A stretch of DNA of 64,000 bases from Streptococcus sanguinis (GCF_900635155.1 NZ_LR134002.1:124001-188000), one strand, 5' to 3'. Positions 25,721-35,575 are shown, counted from the stretch's first letter. Notes: generated by a model from the sequence alone, not told the origin. A program made the numbers and translations.

Positions 25721-26439
25721 CGACATCGGCTCTGATATTTGCAGGCGGCACAGGCAGCCGCATGAATACTAAGACCTTGCCCAAGCAGTTTTTAGAGTTG
25801 CATGGTAAGCCTATTATTATTCATACGATTGAGCACTTTGAAGACCATCCGGCAGTATCGGACATTGTGGTTGTCTGTGTAGACGGCTGGCTGGACTACT
25901 GCAGAGATTTATTAGCTCGATTCAATATTAAAAAAGTCAGTCAAGTGGTTCCTGGTGGAGAGACTGGACAAATGTCTATCTTTAATGGTCTCGCTGTTTT
26001 ACGGGAAAAGTACAAGAATGATGACGACTATGTGTTGATTCATGATGGTGTTCGCCCTTTGATTGACGGGGGAATCATTTCTAAAAATATTGAGGCAGCA
26101 AAAAAGTATGGGGCAGCTATTACGGTTAAGCCGGTTATCGAAACAGTTATTCAGGTCGATGAGGCGGATGTTATTAATCAGGTTATCGAGCGTTCCACTT
26201 GCCAGACAGCTGTCGCCCCTCAAACCTTTGCGCTTTCAAAGATTCACTCCCTGCATTTAAAAGCTCAGGCAGAGAATCAATTTGATATGACGGATTCTGC
26301 GACACTGGCTCGTTATTTTGGACTCCCTCTGCATACAGTCATGGGGGGCAGCGAAAATATCAAAATTACGACTCCATCTGATTTTTATATCTTTAGAGCG
26401 ATTTACGAAGCGCGTGAAAATGCACAAATTTTTGGTTGA
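25717..26439 (+). CDS. IspD/TarI-like CDP-polyol cytidylyltransferase
   Basis: Cytidylyltransferase of 240 residues: ALIFAGGTGSRMNTKTLPKQFLEL (nucleotide loop with catalytic Arg and Lys), IHDGVRPLID, and CQTAVAPQTFA. Streptococci use the mevalonate route, so an IspD homologue inside a polysaccharide operon most likely makes CDP-ribitol, CDP-mannitol or another CDP-alditol. It overlaps wzy by four bases (ATGA) and precedes an SDR gene, the pairing seen in CDP-polyol pathways. Confidence 0.88.
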   Translation: MTTSALIFAGGTGSRMNTKTLPKQFLELHGKPIIIHTIEHFEDHPAVSDIVVVCVDGWLDYCRDLLARFNIKKVSQVVPGGETGQMSIFNGLAVLREKYKNDDDYVLIHDGVRPLIDGGIISKNIEAAKKYGAAITVKPVIETVIQVDEADVINQVIERSTCQTAVAPQTFALSKIHSLHLKAQAENQFDMTDSATLARYFGLPLHTVMGGSENIKITTPSDFYIFRAIYEARENAQIFG

Positions 26440-27505
26440 TATGGCAAATAATACGATTTTACAAAAGGATATGGAAGACCTAGCTGCTGTCAGTCCTATT
26501 CTCAGAGAACTGAGAAATGTTACAGTCTTGGTAACTGGAGCAACCGGACTTATAGGCAGACACTGTATTTCCGCCTTGATGGCTTTAAACGATTTGTACG
26601 ATGCCAATGTCAGAGTAGTGGCTTTAGCACGAAATCAGAAAAAAGTGGAGGATCTATTTAAAGATTTTTTACATAGTGAGAATCTGCAGCTAGTGTATGC
26701 TGACTTGCTGTCAGATTGGCAGATAGAGGAAGATTTGGATTATATTATCCATGGAGCCAGTGCAACGGACTCCTCTTTTTTCGTTAAGCATCCTGTGGAG
26801 ACAATTGATCTAGCCGTAAATGGAACGAAAAAAATGCTTGAGCTGGCTAAAAATAAGAAAGTTCACAGTATGGTTTACCTCTCTTCTCTGGAAGTCTATG
26901 GGACGACAAGTCCTGATGCTTCCAGCATTAGCGAGAAAGATTACGGTTATTTAGATTCAACCAGTGTCCGTAGCAGTTATTCGGAAAGCAAGCGCATGAC
27001 AGAGTCCTTGTGTGTAGGCTATTGTCATCAGTATCAGGTGCCGGTTAGAATGGCTCGTTTGTCACAAACTTTTGGCCCAGGTGTGAGCTATGAAGACAAC
27101 AGAGTTTTTGCACAGTTTGCGCGTGCTGTCCTTGAAAAGAGAGATATTATTCTCCGGACTAAAGGGGAAACTGTTCGGAACTATTGCTATACCAAAGATG
27201 CTATTGAAGCCATATTTTACATTCTGCTGAAAGGTCAAGCAGGTCAAGCTTATAATGTCGCCAATAAAGAGACGGCGATTTCCATTCGTGAGATGGCGGA
27301 AATGGTTATTGAACTAAGCGGTAGCAATGAATCGAAGTTGGTCTTTGATTTGGCAGAGGATGTGGAAAAGCTAGGATATAATCCGACAGTTAAGATTCGT
27401 CTCAATACGGACAAGCTTGAGAGTTTGGGCTGGCAAGCTCATACTGATTTAGAAACCATGTTTTTACGTTTGATTGAGAGCATGGCAGCAGATAGGAAGA
27501 AATAG
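26420..27505 (+). CDS. NAD-dependent SDR epimerase/dehydratase of CDP-polyol branch
   Basis: Extended SDR protein of about 361 residues: VLVTGATGLIGRHCI (NAD site), IIHGASATDS, YLSSLEVYGT, and YSESKRMTES with the Tyr-x3-Lys pair. Closest in pattern to UDP-glucuronate decarboxylase/dTDP-glucose dehydratase-like SDRs and to the mnp2 gene that accompanies a cytidylyltransferase (mnp1) in mannitol-containing pneumococcal serotypes; this comparison is from memory. Start ATG 26420 overlaps the previous gene by 20 bases; ATG 26441 is an alternative. Confidence 0.8.
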   Translation: MHKFLVDMANNTILQKDMEDLAAVSPILRELRNVTVLVTGATGLIGRHCISALMALNDLYDANVRVVALARNQKKVEDLFKDFLHSENLQLVYADLLSDWQIEEDLDYIIHGASATDSSFFVKHPVETIDLAVNGTKKMLELAKNKKVHSMVYLSSLEVYGTTSPDASSISEKDYGYLDSTSVRSSYSESKRMTESLCVGYCHQYQVPVRMARLSQTFGPGVSYEDNRVFAQFARAVLEKRDIILRTKGETVRNYCYTKDAIEAIFYILLKGQAGQAYNVANKETAISIREMAEMVIELSGSNESKLVFDLAEDVEKLGYNPTVKIRLNTDKLESLGWQAHTDLETMFLRLIESMAADRKK

Positions 27506-27515
27506 GAGGGCAAAT

Positions 27516-28925
27516 TTGTCTGGTGGATTTAAAAAAATAGTAGCTAATTTTTCCTATGTCGTCTTGTCCAATTTGCTGACAGTAATAGTTTCTTCTCTGG
27601 TTGTCTTGATTTTGCCTAAGATTATGGGTGTAGAGGAGTATGGATACTGGCAACTCTATATTTTTTATTTATCCTATGCTGGTTTTGTTCATCTGGGCTG
27701 GGTGGACGGAATCTACCTTCGCTACGGTGGTTTGGAGTATGCTGATCTGGATAAAGAAAAGTTTTTCTCTCAGTTTCTCATGCTTTTGATCTATCTGACA
27801 GGGATTGGAATTTTATTTTTACTAGGGATTTCTGCCTTTATTAGAGATGAGAGCAGTCAGTTTGTTTTTACACTTTTGGTTTATACCACGTTGGTCACCA
27901 ATCTGCGTTTTCTTTTTGTTTACGTTCTGCAGATGACTAATCGACTAAAGGAGAGTTCCTATGTTGTCAGTGGAGACCGACTCCTCTATTTACTGCTTTT
28001 ACTGGTCTTTATTTTCGTGGGCTTTCGAGATTTCAAGATTATGGTCTATGCAGATTTGATTGGTAGAGTTGTTTCTCTTTTTTATGCCATGTATCTGTGC
28101 CGAGAGATGGCCCTGCGACCTCTCAATCAATTTAAGCTTGATATACAGGAAACGGTTCGCAATATTGCTGTCGGTATCAATCTGATGCTATCAAATGTAG
28201 CCAGTATGCTCATTATCGGGACCGTTCGAATGGGGATTCAAAAGGTATGGAACATTGCTACATTTGGGAAAGTATCCTTGACCCTGAGCATTTCCAATCT
28301 GCTCATGACCTTTATCAACGCTATCGGTTTAGTCATCTTTCCGATTTTGAAACGGACGGACGAAAGCAAGTTGCCTAAGATTTACAATCAGTTGCGGAAT
28401 GTCCTTATGGTTCTTATGTTTGGTGTGCTTTTGCTGTATTATCCCCTGAAAATAGCTTTGGACAGCTGGCTGCCGGCTTACAGAGAGTCCTTGATATTTA
28501 TGGCTCTAGTCTTTCCTATGTCTGTCTACGAGGGTAAAATGGCTCTGCTTATCAATACCTACTTAAAAGCCTTACGAATGGAGAGGCAGATTTTTAAAGT
28601 AAATGTAATTGCCATGCTCTTAAGTTTCGCTACTACCTTTATTTTTGCAGTTTTTCTGCGCAATCTGAATGCTACAGTGCTGTCTATCGTACTGCTGCTG
28701 GCGACTAGGAGTATATTGGCAGAGCTAATCTTAGCCAAGAGGATGCAGATCGAGGTCGTCAAAGATATCTGGGTTGAGTTGCTAATGACACTTGTGTTTA
28801 TTGCTTCGAATTGGTTTTTATCAGTTTATCTAGCTGCAGCAGCCTATGGTTTTGTCTATCTGACCTACAGCATATACAAATACCAAAGTTTAAAAGGCCT
28901 GCTCCAGCAATTGCGGACTCGTTGA
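27516..28925 (+). CDS. wzx: Flippase Wzx
   Basis: MATE/MVF-type polytopic protein of about 469 residues with 12-14 predicted helices; it begins with the typical amphipathic SGGFKKIVANFSYVVLSNLLT and LPKIMGVEEYGYWQLY. It flips the lipid-linked repeat unit. The best start is TTG 27516, five bases after AGGAGGG; longer readings overlap the previous gene. Last gene of the operon before a terminator. Confidence 0.88.
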   Translation: MSGGFKKIVANFSYVVLSNLLTVIVSSLVVLILPKIMGVEEYGYWQLYIFYLSYAGFVHLGWVDGIYLRYGGLEYADLDKEKFFSQFLMLLIYLTGIGILFLLGISAFIRDESSQFVFTLLVYTTLVTNLRFLFVYVLQMTNRLKESSYVVSGDRLLYLLLLLVFIFVGFRDFKIMVYADLIGRVVSLFYAMYLCREMALRPLNQFKLDIQETVRNIAVGINLMLSNVASMLIIGTVRMGIQKVWNIATFGKVSLTLSISNLLMTFINAIGLVIFPILKRTDESKLPKIYNQLRNVLMVLMFGVLLLYYPLKIALDSWLPAYRESLIFMALVFPMSVYEGKMALLINTYLKALRMERQIFKVNVIAMLLSFATTFIFAVFLRNLNATVLSIVLLLATRSILAELILAKRMQIEVVKDIWVELLMTLVFIASNWFLSVYLAAAAYGFVYLTYSIYKYQSLKGLLQQLRTR

Positions 28926-28964
28926 TGTTTGAGAAATTATAAATAGTTTAACAATCTAAATACT

Positions 28965-28984
28965 AAGCCCTGTCTGGGCTTTTT
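28965..28984 (+). terminator. polysaccharide operon terminator
   Basis: AAGCCC-tgtct-GGGCTT followed by TTT. Confidence 0.85.
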
Positions 28985-29376
28985 ACGTTTGTAATGTAGG
29001 TTTAGCAAACAAAGTAACTTATAAAGTTACTCTGGCTACAATCAGTTTGCTGAACTATATATTGTATATAGTGGAGATGAAAGACAATTTTTCCAGTAAC
29101 TTATTGCGGATTATGGTATTTTTTAGAATAACTAGAAATTAGCTAAAATAATTCTGTTCTTTATGCCTCTAAATATAAATGATTTTGCAAGTTGTTTTAT
29201 CATGAAGAGACTTCAAAAATCATCAAGAGAGCAGAGCAATAGGGGAGCAAAGTGGACTAAGTTTTGATGTTTTTAGTAAGTGCAGAATTTGGCAGTCAAC
29301 TTTGAGAAGAGAAGTATCTGTTAGTTGCAATAGTAAAATTAAAGAGAACTCGAGGAATAGCAAGAAGAGGTGTCCT
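28985..29376. other. intergenic region with nested inverted repeat
   Basis: About 390 bases without a credible gene. At 29000-29055 an 11-bp inverted repeat (one G-T pair) encloses a perfect 8-bp one (AGTAACTT-ata-AAGTTACT). The rest is AT-rich with no recognised promoter or IS remnant; a galE promoter must lie here but I cannot fix it. Confidence 0.5.
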
Positions 29377-30393
29377 ATGAAAAAAATTTTAGTTACAGGC
29401 GGAACGGGGTATATAGGAAGTCATACAGTGGTTGAACTAGTCGTAGCAGGCTATGAAGCCATTATCGTGGATAACTTTTCGAATAGCTCTCCAGAAGTGC
29501 TAGAGCGCTTAGAAACTATCACTGGTAAGAATATTCCGTTTTTCAAGGGTTCGATTTCTGATAAAAATCTGATGGACCAGATTTTCAAAGACAATCACAT
29601 TGATGCAGTCATTCATTTAGCGGCCTATAAGTCAGTAGAAGAATCGGTGCGGGAACCACTTAAATATTACGAAAATAATGTCAGTGCTGGTATTGCTCTT
29701 CTTGAAGTTATGAAAGAGCACAAGGTAGAACATATCATCTTTAGCTCCAGTGCCACGGTCTATGGCATGAATAATCTATCTCCATTGACAGAAGATTTGC
29801 CAACTTCAGCGACGAATCTATATAGTTACACCAAGCTGATGATGGAGCAGGTTCTAACAGATCTAGCTCTTGCACATTCAGATTGGTCTGTAACCAATCT
29901 TCGTTACTTCAATCCAATTGGTGCTCACGAGTCTGGTCTGATTGGTGAGGCTCCAAATGGAATTCCTCATAACCTCATGCCTTATATTACTCAGGTTGCG
30001 GTCGGTAAATTGCAAGAGCTTAGCGTTTTCGGAAATGATTATGATACGCATGACGGTACAGGGGTGCGGGATTATATCCATGTAGTCGATTTAGCCAAGG
30101 GCCATGTTTTGGCTTTGAAACATAATTTAGAAAACAAGGGGGTCGCTGTTTTCAATCTTGGTACAGGGATTGGTTATAGTGTACTGGATATGGTTGAAGT
30201 CTTTGAAAATGTCAATGGTGTGAAAATTCCTTATACTATAAAGGATAGGCGACCTGGAGATGTGGCGACTTGCTATGCCGATGCAAGTAAAGCTAATGAC
30301 ATTTTGGGCTGGAAAGCTGAGAAAACTCTCCAAGATATGATGCGAGATTCTTGGAGATGGCAAAGTTCAAATCCTAATGGCTATGAAGGCTAA
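29377..30393 (+). CDS. galE: UDP-glucose 4-epimerase
   Basis: SDR epimerase of 338 residues interconverting UDP-Glc and UDP-Gal (or the GlcNAc pair): KKILVTGGTGYIGSH, HLAAYKSVEESV, SSSATVYG, YSYTKLMMEQ (catalytic Tyr-Lys), RYFNPIGAHESG. The frame is open further upstream, but ATG 29377 with AAGAGG is the family start. It supplies galactose-type donors to the neighbouring polysaccharide operon, yet is separately transcribed. Confidence 0.95.
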   Translation: MKKILVTGGTGYIGSHTVVELVVAGYEAIIVDNFSNSSPEVLERLETITGKNIPFFKGSISDKNLMDQIFKDNHIDAVIHLAAYKSVEESVREPLKYYENNVSAGIALLEVMKEHKVEHIIFSSSATVYGMNNLSPLTEDLPTSATNLYSYTKLMMEQVLTDLALAHSDWSVTNLRYFNPIGAHESGLIGEAPNGIPHNLMPYITQVAVGKLQELSVFGNDYDTHDGTGVRDYIHVVDLAKGHVLALKHNLENKGVAVFNLGTGIGYSVLDMVEVFENVNGVKIPYTIKDRRPGDVATCYADASKANDILGWKAEKTLQDMMRDSWRWQSSNPNGYEG

Positions 30394-30416
30394 TGTAGAA
30401 TATCCGCTAGATGAAT

Positions 30417-30449
30417 AAAACTCTTCTGCAATAATGCAGAAGAGTTTTT
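30417..30449 (+). terminator. galE terminator
   Basis: Perfect 14-bp stem (AAAACTCTTCTGCA) with loop taat/ataa and a T run. Confidence 0.92.
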
Positions 30450-30562
30450 CTATATAAGAGCTGTTTTCTCCTACAGATGCAAAACTTTTTAAAGAATGTC
30501 ATCAATTGATATGTTTTTTAATGGGCGTGTAATCTGGTCTTGATGAGCTGTAATAATAAACA

Positions 30563-30571
30563 TGCTATAAT
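30563..30571 (+). promoter_or_regulatory. extended -10 six bases before ATG
   Basis: TGCTATAAT ends only six bases before the acyltransferase ATG, so the transcript would begin at the start codon (leaderless). Confidence 0.65.
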
Positions 30572-30577
30572 GTCTGC

Positions 30578-31558
30578 ATGAAGACTGAAAACACAACTTT
30601 GCACGCTTTCAAGGCCCTAGCTTGCTTTAGTATTGTTTCCCTACACTTTCTGCTGCCGGGGCAATTTGGCGTTTTTTATCAAATTGTGGCCCGCTTTGCA
30701 GTTCCCTTTTTCATGATGCTGTCGGGCTATTTTTCCTATAATATTTCCAAAGATAAGGTCAAGTTTCGTCTCAAGCAGATGCTCCTTTTGACAGCTGCCA
30801 GTCTGCTTTTTTACACGATTGTGCATTTTGTCAACTTGCTGCTGACCAGAGAGCTAACAGAAAAGATGGCATCTATAGATTTATCTGATTTTGCGGACTT
30901 TTTCCTCTTTAACAGTCCCAGAGACTTGATTGGCTCGGCCGCTACACCGACCTGGTATTTGCTGGCTATTTCCTATATCTACACGCTTTATTTGGTTTTT
31001 TATAAGCATTTTCACCGCTTAACTAGCTTTGGTGTGTCTCTGTTCTTGTTGGTTCTGGCCTTTTACATTGAGTTCAATATTAGTGGCACCCTCTACTACC
31101 GAAATTTCCTGTTTATGGGTCTCCCTTTTTTCATTCTAGGGATGCAGTTTGCTAAGCATCGGGATCGGATTTTAGCCTACGACTTGTCGTCTGTCAGGAA
31201 ATGGGCTATTGGTTTGGGAATAGCAGGCTTGATTTTACTTGAGTACTGTTTCATGGGTACGGAATATGACCTCTATCCCAGCACCCTTTTCTCGTCCAGT
31301 GCAATTTTCTTCTATGCGGTCAGAAATGGGACTGATATTGATATTCCGATTTTGAATAATATCGCCAAGAGATATGCCACCATGATTTATATCATTCATC
31401 CCTTCATTATCTTCATTTTCAGGTCGATAATGCCTCGGAATACCATTTATAGTTTTGGCTTTTTTATCATTTTCTTACTGTCTTACTTTCTGAGCATAGC
31501 TTTTCAGAAAGCCATCAGGCCCAGACTTATCAGTACACTTCCGGCTCAGGCTCAGTGA
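30578..31558 (+). CDS. Acyltransferase family 3 membrane protein
   Basis: Polytopic membrane O-acyltransferase of 326 residues, about 10 helices. The N-terminal HAFKALACFSIVSLHF carries the catalytic-type His, and RFAVPFFMMLSGYF is the family motif. These enzymes acetylate or succinylate surface sugars. Position after the polysaccharide operon and galE suggests glycan decoration, but it is transcribed separately. No ribosome site precedes the ATG. Confidence 0.85.
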   Translation: MKTENTTLHAFKALACFSIVSLHFLLPGQFGVFYQIVARFAVPFFMMLSGYFSYNISKDKVKFRLKQMLLLTAASLLFYTIVHFVNLLLTRELTEKMASIDLSDFADFFLFNSPRDLIGSAATPTWYLLAISYIYTLYLVFYKHFHRLTSFGVSLFLLVLAFYIEFNISGTLYYRNFLFMGLPFFILGMQFAKHRDRILAYDLSSVRKWAIGLGIAGLILLEYCFMGTEYDLYPSTLFSSSAIFFYAVRNGTDIDIPILNNIAKRYATMIYIIHPFIIFIFRSIMPRNTIYSFGFFIIFLLSYFLSIAFQKAIRPRLISTLPAQAQ

Positions 31559-31598
31559 TGTAAGCTGGCAGAGCTTATCCTCGCTTTCACTCCAAACT

Positions 31599-31626
31599 AA
31601 AAGCAACAGGTAATTCTGTTGCTTTT
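31599..31626. terminator. bidirectional terminator
   Basis: AAAAGCAACAG-gtaatt-CTGTTGCTTTT serves the acyltransferase gene and the convergent pseudouridine synthase gene. Confidence 0.9.
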
Positions 31627-31632
31627 CTTGGT

Positions 31633-32508
31633 CTATCTTGGGTTTAGACTGCTCAATACTTTTTCAAAACTGTCAGAGCGGGCTTCGACGGTGATTTTTT
31701 CTAGCGTAAAAGGGTGGGTGAAAGTCAGCCGATGGGCGTGGAGCATAAGCCGCCCTTGGGGTTGCGGATGATAGAGTGGGTCGCCGATCAGAGGGTGTCC
31801 GTGGTGAGCCAGATGGACACGGATCTGATGGGTGCGGCCAGTCTTGAGTTGGCATTGGACCAAGGCAGCCTGCCCAAACTGCTTGAGCCGAGTCACATGA
31901 GTCTCTGCATAGAGTCCTTTTCGGGGGTCGACCAGCCGTTTCCTGCGGTCATGGCGGTTGCGGCCAATCTTGTCTTTATAGATAAGCTTTTTGCTTGGGA
32001 ACTTGCCTTGGACCAGAGCCCAATATGCGCGGCTGATTTCTCGCTTTTCCAGCAATCGATTGAGGATGGGCAGGACAAAGGGATTCTTGGCAAAGAGGAC
32101 AGCACCACTGGTTTCTTTATCCAGCCGGTGAACGACATAGCAGGTCTCGCCGACATAGGCAGAAACATGATTAAGCAGAGCTAGCTCTGTTGGTTCATTA
32201 GCATGGGTTTTCATACCCTCAGGTTTATTGACGATGATGAGATGTTGGTCCTGATAGAGCTCCTCTATGAGTTCGCCATTTCCAAACAAGATTGTCTTTT
32301 GAGGATAATCTTCTTCATCAAATATCAGTCGGATATCATCTCCAGGTTTGACTACAGTCTGCCAGTTGATAGCTAGGCCGTTGACGGACACATGCTTCTT
32401 GGTCCGTAGAAAGTGCCGGATTTTTCGTGGAATGAGAAATTGTTCTTCCAGCAGCTCTTTGACTGTCATGGCGGGCAGTCCATCTGGGATAGTGAGTGTA
32501 AATTTCAT
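31633..32508 (-). CDS. RluD-family 23S/tRNA pseudouridine synthase
   Basis: RluA/RluD superfamily enzyme of 291 residues. An S4-like N-terminal part (IPRKIRHFLRTKKHVSVNG) is followed by the catalytic HRLDKETSG motif (Asp nucleophile), KTGRTHQIRVHLAHHGHPLIGDPLY and LHAHRLTFTHP. It isomerises uridines in rRNA or tRNA; the exact target cannot be assigned. The extended -10 TGCTACAAT on this strand (32515-32523) ends six bases before the ATG, so the message may be leaderless. Confidence 0.92.
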   Translation of the reverse strand: MKFTLTIPDGLPAMTVKELLEEQFLIPRKIRHFLRTKKHVSVNGLAINWQTVVKPGDDIRLIFDEEDYPQKTILFGNGELIEELYQDQHLIIVNKPEGMKTHANEPTELALLNHVSAYVGETCYVVHRLDKETSGAVLFAKNPFVLPILNRLLEKREISRAYWALVQGKFPSKKLIYKDKIGRNRHDRRKRLVDPRKGLYAETHVTRLKQFGQAALVQCQLKTGRTHQIRVHLAHHGHPLIGDPLYHPQPQGRLMLHAHRLTFTHPFTLEKITVEARSDSFEKVLSSLNPR

Positions 32509-32648
32509 ACATTTATTGTAGCAGAAAGCCAGAACTTTGGAAATAGGCAGTGTCGGATAAGACTTGCTGCAGAGGGCTTTAAAAGGCTATTTAATATACT
32601 CTTTTTCTTAAAAATAACTAAAAATCAGAAGGGAAATAGGGTACTTTC

Positions 32649-32677
32649 TTGTCTGCACCTAAATAAGGTGATAAAAT
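32649..32677 (+). promoter_or_regulatory. pbp2a promoter
   Basis: TTGTCT, 17-base spacer, TGATAAAAT. It ends seven bases before the ATG, giving a leader of at most one or two bases. Confidence 0.55.
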
Positions 32678-32684
32678 AAGGTTT

Positions 32685-34913
32685 ATGAAGAATTTAAAAG
32701 ATTTGTTTGAAAAATTAGTAGATTATTTTACTATACAGAAACCTCAAAAAGAAGCAGCAGAGGAGGTAGAGCTGACAGAAGAGCAGGCTAAGTCTGGTCT
32801 CAGCCGTTCGGGCAAGACCAAGAAGAAACCTCTCTCTCAGCACCCTATCCGCCGTTTTTGGCGCAGGTTTCATCTGACCAAGATATTCCTGATTCTCGGC
32901 TTGACCTTTGGTCTGGTAGTCGGTGGCTATCTCTTTTATGTTGCTAAGACGACCAATGTCAAGGATTTGCAGAATGCCCTCAAAGCTACCACGCTCATCT
33001 TTGACAAGGATGGCAATGAAGCAGGGAGCCTGTCTGGTCAGAAAGGAACTTATGTCGAGCTGACTGAGATTAGTCAAGACCTGCAGAATGCTGTCATCGC
33101 AACAGAGGATCGGACTTTTTATGAGAATGGCGGTATTAACTACAGTCGGTTTATTCTGGCTATCCTGACAGCCGGGCGCTCGGGTGGGGGGTCTACCATT
33201 ACCCAGCAGTTGGCCAAGAATGCTTATCTGTCTCAGGATCAGACCATCGAGCGGAAAGCCAAGGAATTTTTCCTGGCTCTGGAAATCAATAAGAAATACA
33301 GCAAGCAGGAAATCCTGACCATGTACCTCAATAACTCCTACTTTGGAAATGGGGTCTGGGGTGTGGAAGATGCCTCTAAGAAATACTTCGGAGTTTCGGC
33401 TAGCCAGCTCAGTCTGGACCAGTCGGCTGTTCTGGCTGGTATGCTCAAGGGACCAGAGATATATAATCCGCTGTATTCGGTTGAAAATGCGACCAATCGC
33501 CGTGATACGGTGCTGCAAAATATGGTTGCTGCGGGTTTCATTGATCAGGGGACGGCCGATCAGGCTGCCGCTGTAGGAATCGGTGGTCAGCTGGTTGATG
33601 CTTATGCCGGTAAGTCAGAAGACTATCGCTATCCATCCTATTTCGATGCGGTCATCAATGAAGCGGTCAATGACTACGGCTTAACTGAAGAAGAGATTGT
33701 TAATAATGGCTACCGCATTTACACTGAGTTGGATCAGAACTACCAAGCCAGCATGCAGGTTATTTACAGCAATGTCTCTCTCTTTCCTGTGGCAGAAGAT
33801 GGCACTATGGCTGAATCAGGCAGTGTTGCTTTGGATCCAAAAACTGGCGGTGTCCGGGCATTAGTTGGACGAGTCAATAGTGCAGAAGGTTCGACCTTCA
33901 GAAGCTTTAACTATGCAACCCAGTCTTCCCGTAGTCCCGGATCTACTATCAAGCCCTTGGTTGCTTACAGTCCGGCCGTTGCTGCTGGTTGGCCGACAGA
34001 TAAGGAGCTGGATAATACCAGAACCACCTTTGGCGACTATACCATCAACAACTACGGCAATATCCAAAGCTCCCCTACAGTTCCAATGTATCAAGCCTTG
34101 GCAGAATCTCTGAACATTCCGGCTGTTTCAACTGTCGACGAACTGGGCATCAATAAGGCCTTTGAATACGGGAAAAAGTTTGGTCTGAATATGGACAAGG
34201 TTGATAAGACTTTGGGAGTAGCCCTAGGAAGCGGAGTCACGACCAATCCAATGCAGATGGCTCAGGCCTACTCAGTCTTTGCCAACGGCGGCGTGATGAA
34301 TGATGCCCATCTCATTACAAAAATTGAAAATGCCAGTGGTCAGGTCGTCAAGACCCACCGTCAAACCTCTACTCGGGTTCTTAATGGCTCAACTACTGAC
34401 AAGATGAACAGCATGATGCTGGGGACCTTCTCGAACGGTACAGGTATCTATGCGGCTCCGTATGGTTATACTATGGCTGGTAAGACCGGTACGACTGAAA
34501 CGGACTTTAACCCAGATCTATCAGGCGACCAATGGGTCATTGGCTATACGCCGGATGTGGTTATCAGCCAGTGGCTAGGCTTTCCAAAAACTGATGAAAC
34601 CCACTATCTAACTGGGACCAGTGCGAATGAAGCCTCGGCGGTTTTCCGAAATGTTGCCAATAGCATCCTGCCATATACAGAAGGAACTTCCTTTGAAGGG
34701 CAGAAGAATGCCTATGCTGCCAACGGTATTGCCCCTGTGGACACCTATGGTACGGAGGAAACGGGTACTACAACTGAAAACAAAGACTTCCTGCAGGACG
34801 TTCAGGACCGAGCTCAAAATCTGGTGGATGAAGCCAAGAAGGCTATTGATGACACTGGTATTCCTGAGAAAGCGAAAAATCTCTGGGATACTGTTACCAG
34901 CTGGTTTCAATAG
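32685..34913 (+). CDS. pbp2a: Class A penicillin-binding protein 2a
   Basis: Bifunctional peptidoglycan synthase of 742 residues. Cytosolic basic N-terminus, one transmembrane helix (about residues 68-90), GT51 glycosyltransferase with [12 protein letters not shown] and [13 protein letters not shown], then the transpeptidase with S420-TIK, S475-LN and K600-TG. A Thr/Asp-rich tail ends in an amphipathic stretch. The order pbp2a-rpmG-secE-nusG is the streptococcal pattern that identifies it as PBP2a rather than PBP1a/1b. Confidence 0.95.
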   Translation: MKNLKDLFEKLVDYFTIQKPQKEAAEEVELTEEQAKSGLSRSGKTKKKPLSQHPIRRFWRRFHLTKIFLILGLTFGLVVGGYLFYVAKTTNVKDLQNALKATTLIFDKDGNEAGSLSGQKGTYVELTEISQDLQNAVIATEDRTFYENGGINYSRFILAILTAGRSGGGSTITQQLAKNAYLSQDQTIERKAKEFFLALEINKKYSKQEILTMYLNNSYFGNGVWGVEDASKKYFGVSASQLSLDQSAVLAGMLKGPEIYNPLYSVENATNRRDTVLQNMVAAGFIDQGTADQAAAVGIGGQLVDAYAGKSEDYRYPSYFDAVINEAVNDYGLTEEEIVNNGYRIYTELDQNYQASMQVIYSNVSLFPVAEDGTMAESGSVALDPKTGGVRALVGRVNSAEGSTFRSFNYATQSSRSPGSTIKPLVAYSPAVAAGWPTDKELDNTRTTFGDYTINNYGNIQSSPTVPMYQALAESLNIPAVSTVDELGINKAFEYGKKFGLNMDKVDKTLGVALGSGVTTNPMQMAQAYSVFANGGVMNDAHLITKIENASGQVVKTHRQTSTRVLNGSTTDKMNSMMLGTFSNGTGIYAAPYGYTMAGKTGTTETDFNPDLSGDQWVIGYTPDVVISQWLGFPKTDETHYLTGTSANEASAVFRNVANSILPYTEGTSFEGQKNAYAANGIAPVDTYGTEETGTTTENKDFLQDVQDRAQNLVDEAKKAIDDTGIPEKAKNLWDTVTSWFQ

Positions 34914-34981
34914 GATTTAAAAGAGCTGAACGGCTTGTCAAAAGCATAGAATCCTGCTATAATAAGAAAGATGGAGGCGTT

Positions 34982-35134
34982 ATGGCATTAAAAAAAGCGA
35001 GTCTAGCGTGTACAGTCTGTGGTTCTAGGAACTACTCGGTTAAGCTCAGTAGCACTCCAAAACCAACGCGTTTAGAAGTTAATAAATTTTGTAAGCATTG
35101 CAGTAAATATACGCTGCATAAAGAAACTAGATAG
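34982..35134 (+). CDS. rpmG: 50S ribosomal protein L33, zinc (C+) form
   Basis: A 50-residue protein (begins [18 protein letters not shown]). Four cysteines in two CxxC pairs (C10/C13, C37/C40) bind zinc, so it is the C+ form of L33; streptococci usually have a second L33 gene elsewhere. Ribosome site GGAGG is close to the ATG. It is followed 9 bases later by secE. Confidence 0.93.
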   Translation: MALKKASLACTVCGSRNYSVKLSSTPKPTRLEVNKFCKHCSKYTLHKETR

Positions 35135-35143
35135 GAGATTGTT

Positions 35144-35323
35144 GTGAAATTCTTTAAAGATGTTTTTAAACTATTGAAAGATACAACTTGGCCTACCCGA
35201 AAAGAGAGATGGACAGATTTTATCTCTGTCATGGAATACACTGCATTCTTTGTGGTAATCATCTACATCTTTGACAAAGTAGTGGCAAGCGGTCTTTTCC
35301 AGATTCTGAATATTTTCTCTTAA
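35144..35323 (+). CDS. secE: Preprotein translocase subunit SecE
   Basis: A 59-residue single-span translocase subunit. The conserved cytosolic amphipathic part (KDTTWPTRKERWTD) precedes one transmembrane helix (about residues 33-55). GTG start with AGGAG six bases upstream. It stabilises SecY in the SecYEG channel. A strong terminator follows, separating it from nusG. Confidence 0.93.
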   Translation: MKFFKDVFKLLKDTTWPTRKERWTDFISVMEYTAFFVVIIYIFDKVVASGLFQILNIFS

Positions 35324-35374
35324 TAACTGTAGAGGAAATAGAAAAGAATCCTGCGACAGGTATATCATTCAAAG

Positions 35375-35404
35375 TCCCACCTATTGTGAGTAGGTGGGAT
35401 TTTG
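35375..35404 (+). terminator. secE terminator
   Basis: TCCCACCTA-ttgtgag-TAGGTGGGA and a T run. Confidence 0.9.
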
Positions 35405-35575
35405 GCGTATGTCCTTATTTGCTAGCCGACAATTTCAGTCAGCTTCAAAAAATCAAATCTATCTATAATTCATCGTTTGAAATAAAAATTTCTCATACTA
35501 GACAACACTGATTCAAGAATTTTTGGGCAGAATTGCAAGACTTTGATTTGTCAGGAAAATAGTTAATAAATTCCT

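Noticed and set aside
26318..26419. N-terminal extension of the SDR gene at 26420
   Set aside because: It would overlap the cytidylyltransferase gene by over 100 bases and adds residues absent from the SDR fold.
31714..32184. Plus-strand frame of 156 codons opposite the pseudouridine synthase gene
   Set aside because: Antisense to a conserved enzyme and without promoter or recognisable protein pattern.
32715..33518. Minus-strand frame of 267 codons inside pbp2a
   Set aside because: It is the reverse of the conserved glycosyltransferase coding sequence, with no ribosome site or family motif.
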